NCBI RefSeq assembly: GCF_913773735.1
Contig: NZ_CAJYEB010000002.1
Location: 1-64,000 of the forward strand
Length of the DNA: 64,000 nt
DNA from: an uncultured Massilia sp.
Lineage (GTDB): Bacteria > Pseudomonadota > Gammaproteobacteria > Burkholderiales > Burkholderiaceae_D
Direction: 5' to 3'
A model generated the notes under the pieces. That model ran no database searches and was not told the origin of the DNA. It saw only the letters and a list, made by a program, of their open reading frames with translations. Below are positions 63,575 through 64,000 of this stretch, piece by piece. The translations under genes were made by a program, and so were the position numbers. Every line of letters begins with the position of its first letter. The stretch's first letter is position 1.

Positions 63575-63641
63575 GATCGAGATCATAGTCCGGATACGCC
63601 GGACGCGGCAGACGGCATACCGTCCACCGCGTCGTGCCGCC

Positions 63642-64000
63642 TCAGCCCTTGCGGCGACGCAGCAGCCCCAGGCCGGCCAGGCCCAGACCGAACAGGGCCA
63701 GCGTGCCCGGTTCCGGGACGGCGGTGCCGGTGTTCGCGTTCGAACCCGAGCCGGAACCCGTGCCCGTGCCCGGCGTCGTCGGCGCGGTGACCGGCTTCAG
63801 GGTGCCCTGCACGCTGTAGCTCACGTAGTCGCCGCTCGACGCCTGCACGTTGGGCGTGTTGGCCCACGACACCGTCATGAACTTGTCCGCCGCGATCGTC
63901 GCCCACTGGTCGGCGCTCAGGGATACCGTACCCACCATGGTGTAGCTGAGGCCGCTCCAGCTGACGCCCTGGTTGCTGGTCAGGCTCCAGTGCGCGTACT
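63642..64000 (-). CDS. PEP-CTERM sorting-domain protein, C-terminal part (cut by the window end)
   Basis: The visible 119 codons end in the PEP-CTERM tripartite signal: AVPEPGTLALFGLGLAGLGL followed by LRRRKG, that is the PEP motif, a membrane segment and a basic tail. It is preceded by a Gly-Ser-Thr-rich linker (GTGTGSGSGSNANTGT). The frame is open to the window edge (YAHWSLTSNQGVSWSGLSYT), so the internal ATG at 63936-63938 is not the real start. The signal directs the protein to an exosortase/EpsH system that must lie elsewhere in the genome. Confidence 0.88.
   Translation of the reverse strand, partial: YAHWSLTSNQGVSWSGLSYTMVGTVSLSADQWATIAADKFMTVSWANTPNVQASSGDYVSYSVQGTLKPVTAPTTPGTGTGSGSGSNANTGTAVPEPGTLALFGLGLAGLGLLRRRKG

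Noticed and set aside
63642-63938. A complete 98-residue protein starting at the ATG at 63936-63938.
   Set aside because: The frame stays open upstream to the window end with protein-like sequence, so this is the C-terminal part of a longer PEP-CTERM protein.

Overview
The window is a high-GC stretch (by eye about 67-70% GC over most of its length) from a betaproteobacterium, most likely an Oxalobacteraceae of the Massilia type. That placement is inferred from gene content: the pmbA/darP pair with mog, an infA copy with a basic tail, a PEP-CTERM protein, a complete phenylacetate operon and many dispersed palindromic repeats. No rRNA or tRNA gene was found.

Positions 1-12540 form a lower-GC accessory block. 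It opens with the end of an IS3-family element and carries a type I-F CRISPR-Cas system: cas1 (broken by one missing base), cas2-3, csy1, csy2, csy3, cas6f, an AT-rich leader, and an array of 27 good repeats plus one decayed repeat. A secreted cyanophycinase and a GNAT acetyltransferase follow. The most striking observation lies in the 174-bp gap between cas2-3 and csy1. On the minus strand two diverged CRISPR repeats, one with a compensatory stem change, flank an 18-nt pseudo-spacer behind a perfect TATAAT box. The pseudo-spacer matches the csy promoter next to a canonical CC PAM. Three of its four mismatches fall at positions 6, 12 and 18, which type I effectors flip out, and the fourth allows a G-T wobble. 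This looks like a cas-regulating crRNA-like RNA (CreR type) that lets the Csy complex repress its own operon.

Positions 12600-25250 hold core and metabolic genes: a SnoaL-like protein, argH, a TonB-dependent receptor divergent from a secreted M1 aminopeptidase, a HAD phosphatase, a D-malate/tartrate dehydrogenase with a divergent LysR regulator, a cupin and an unknown protein. Positions 25251-38339 hold the phenylacetate pathway: paaABCDE-GHIKJYZ on the minus strand, with the repressor gene paaX divergent. Together they activate phenylacetate to its CoA ester, epoxidise and open the ring, and beta-oxidise the product. paaF is not in the cluster.

Positions 38340-64000 hold mixed functions: an M14 carboxypeptidase, a nitroreductase, an SDR/LysR pair, an RTX-DUF4214 protein, pmbA/darP/mog/esterase, an HxlR/old-yellow-enzyme pair, a class III aminotransferase, a kamA-MFS-FAH operon, a Cache protein followed by a chemoreceptor, two DNA glycosylases, an HDOD protein, a TPR lipoprotein, infA, a hybrid histidine kinase, and a PEP-CTERM protein cut by the window end. 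Seven copies of a long inverted repeat family sit between genes, two of them inside the paa operon.
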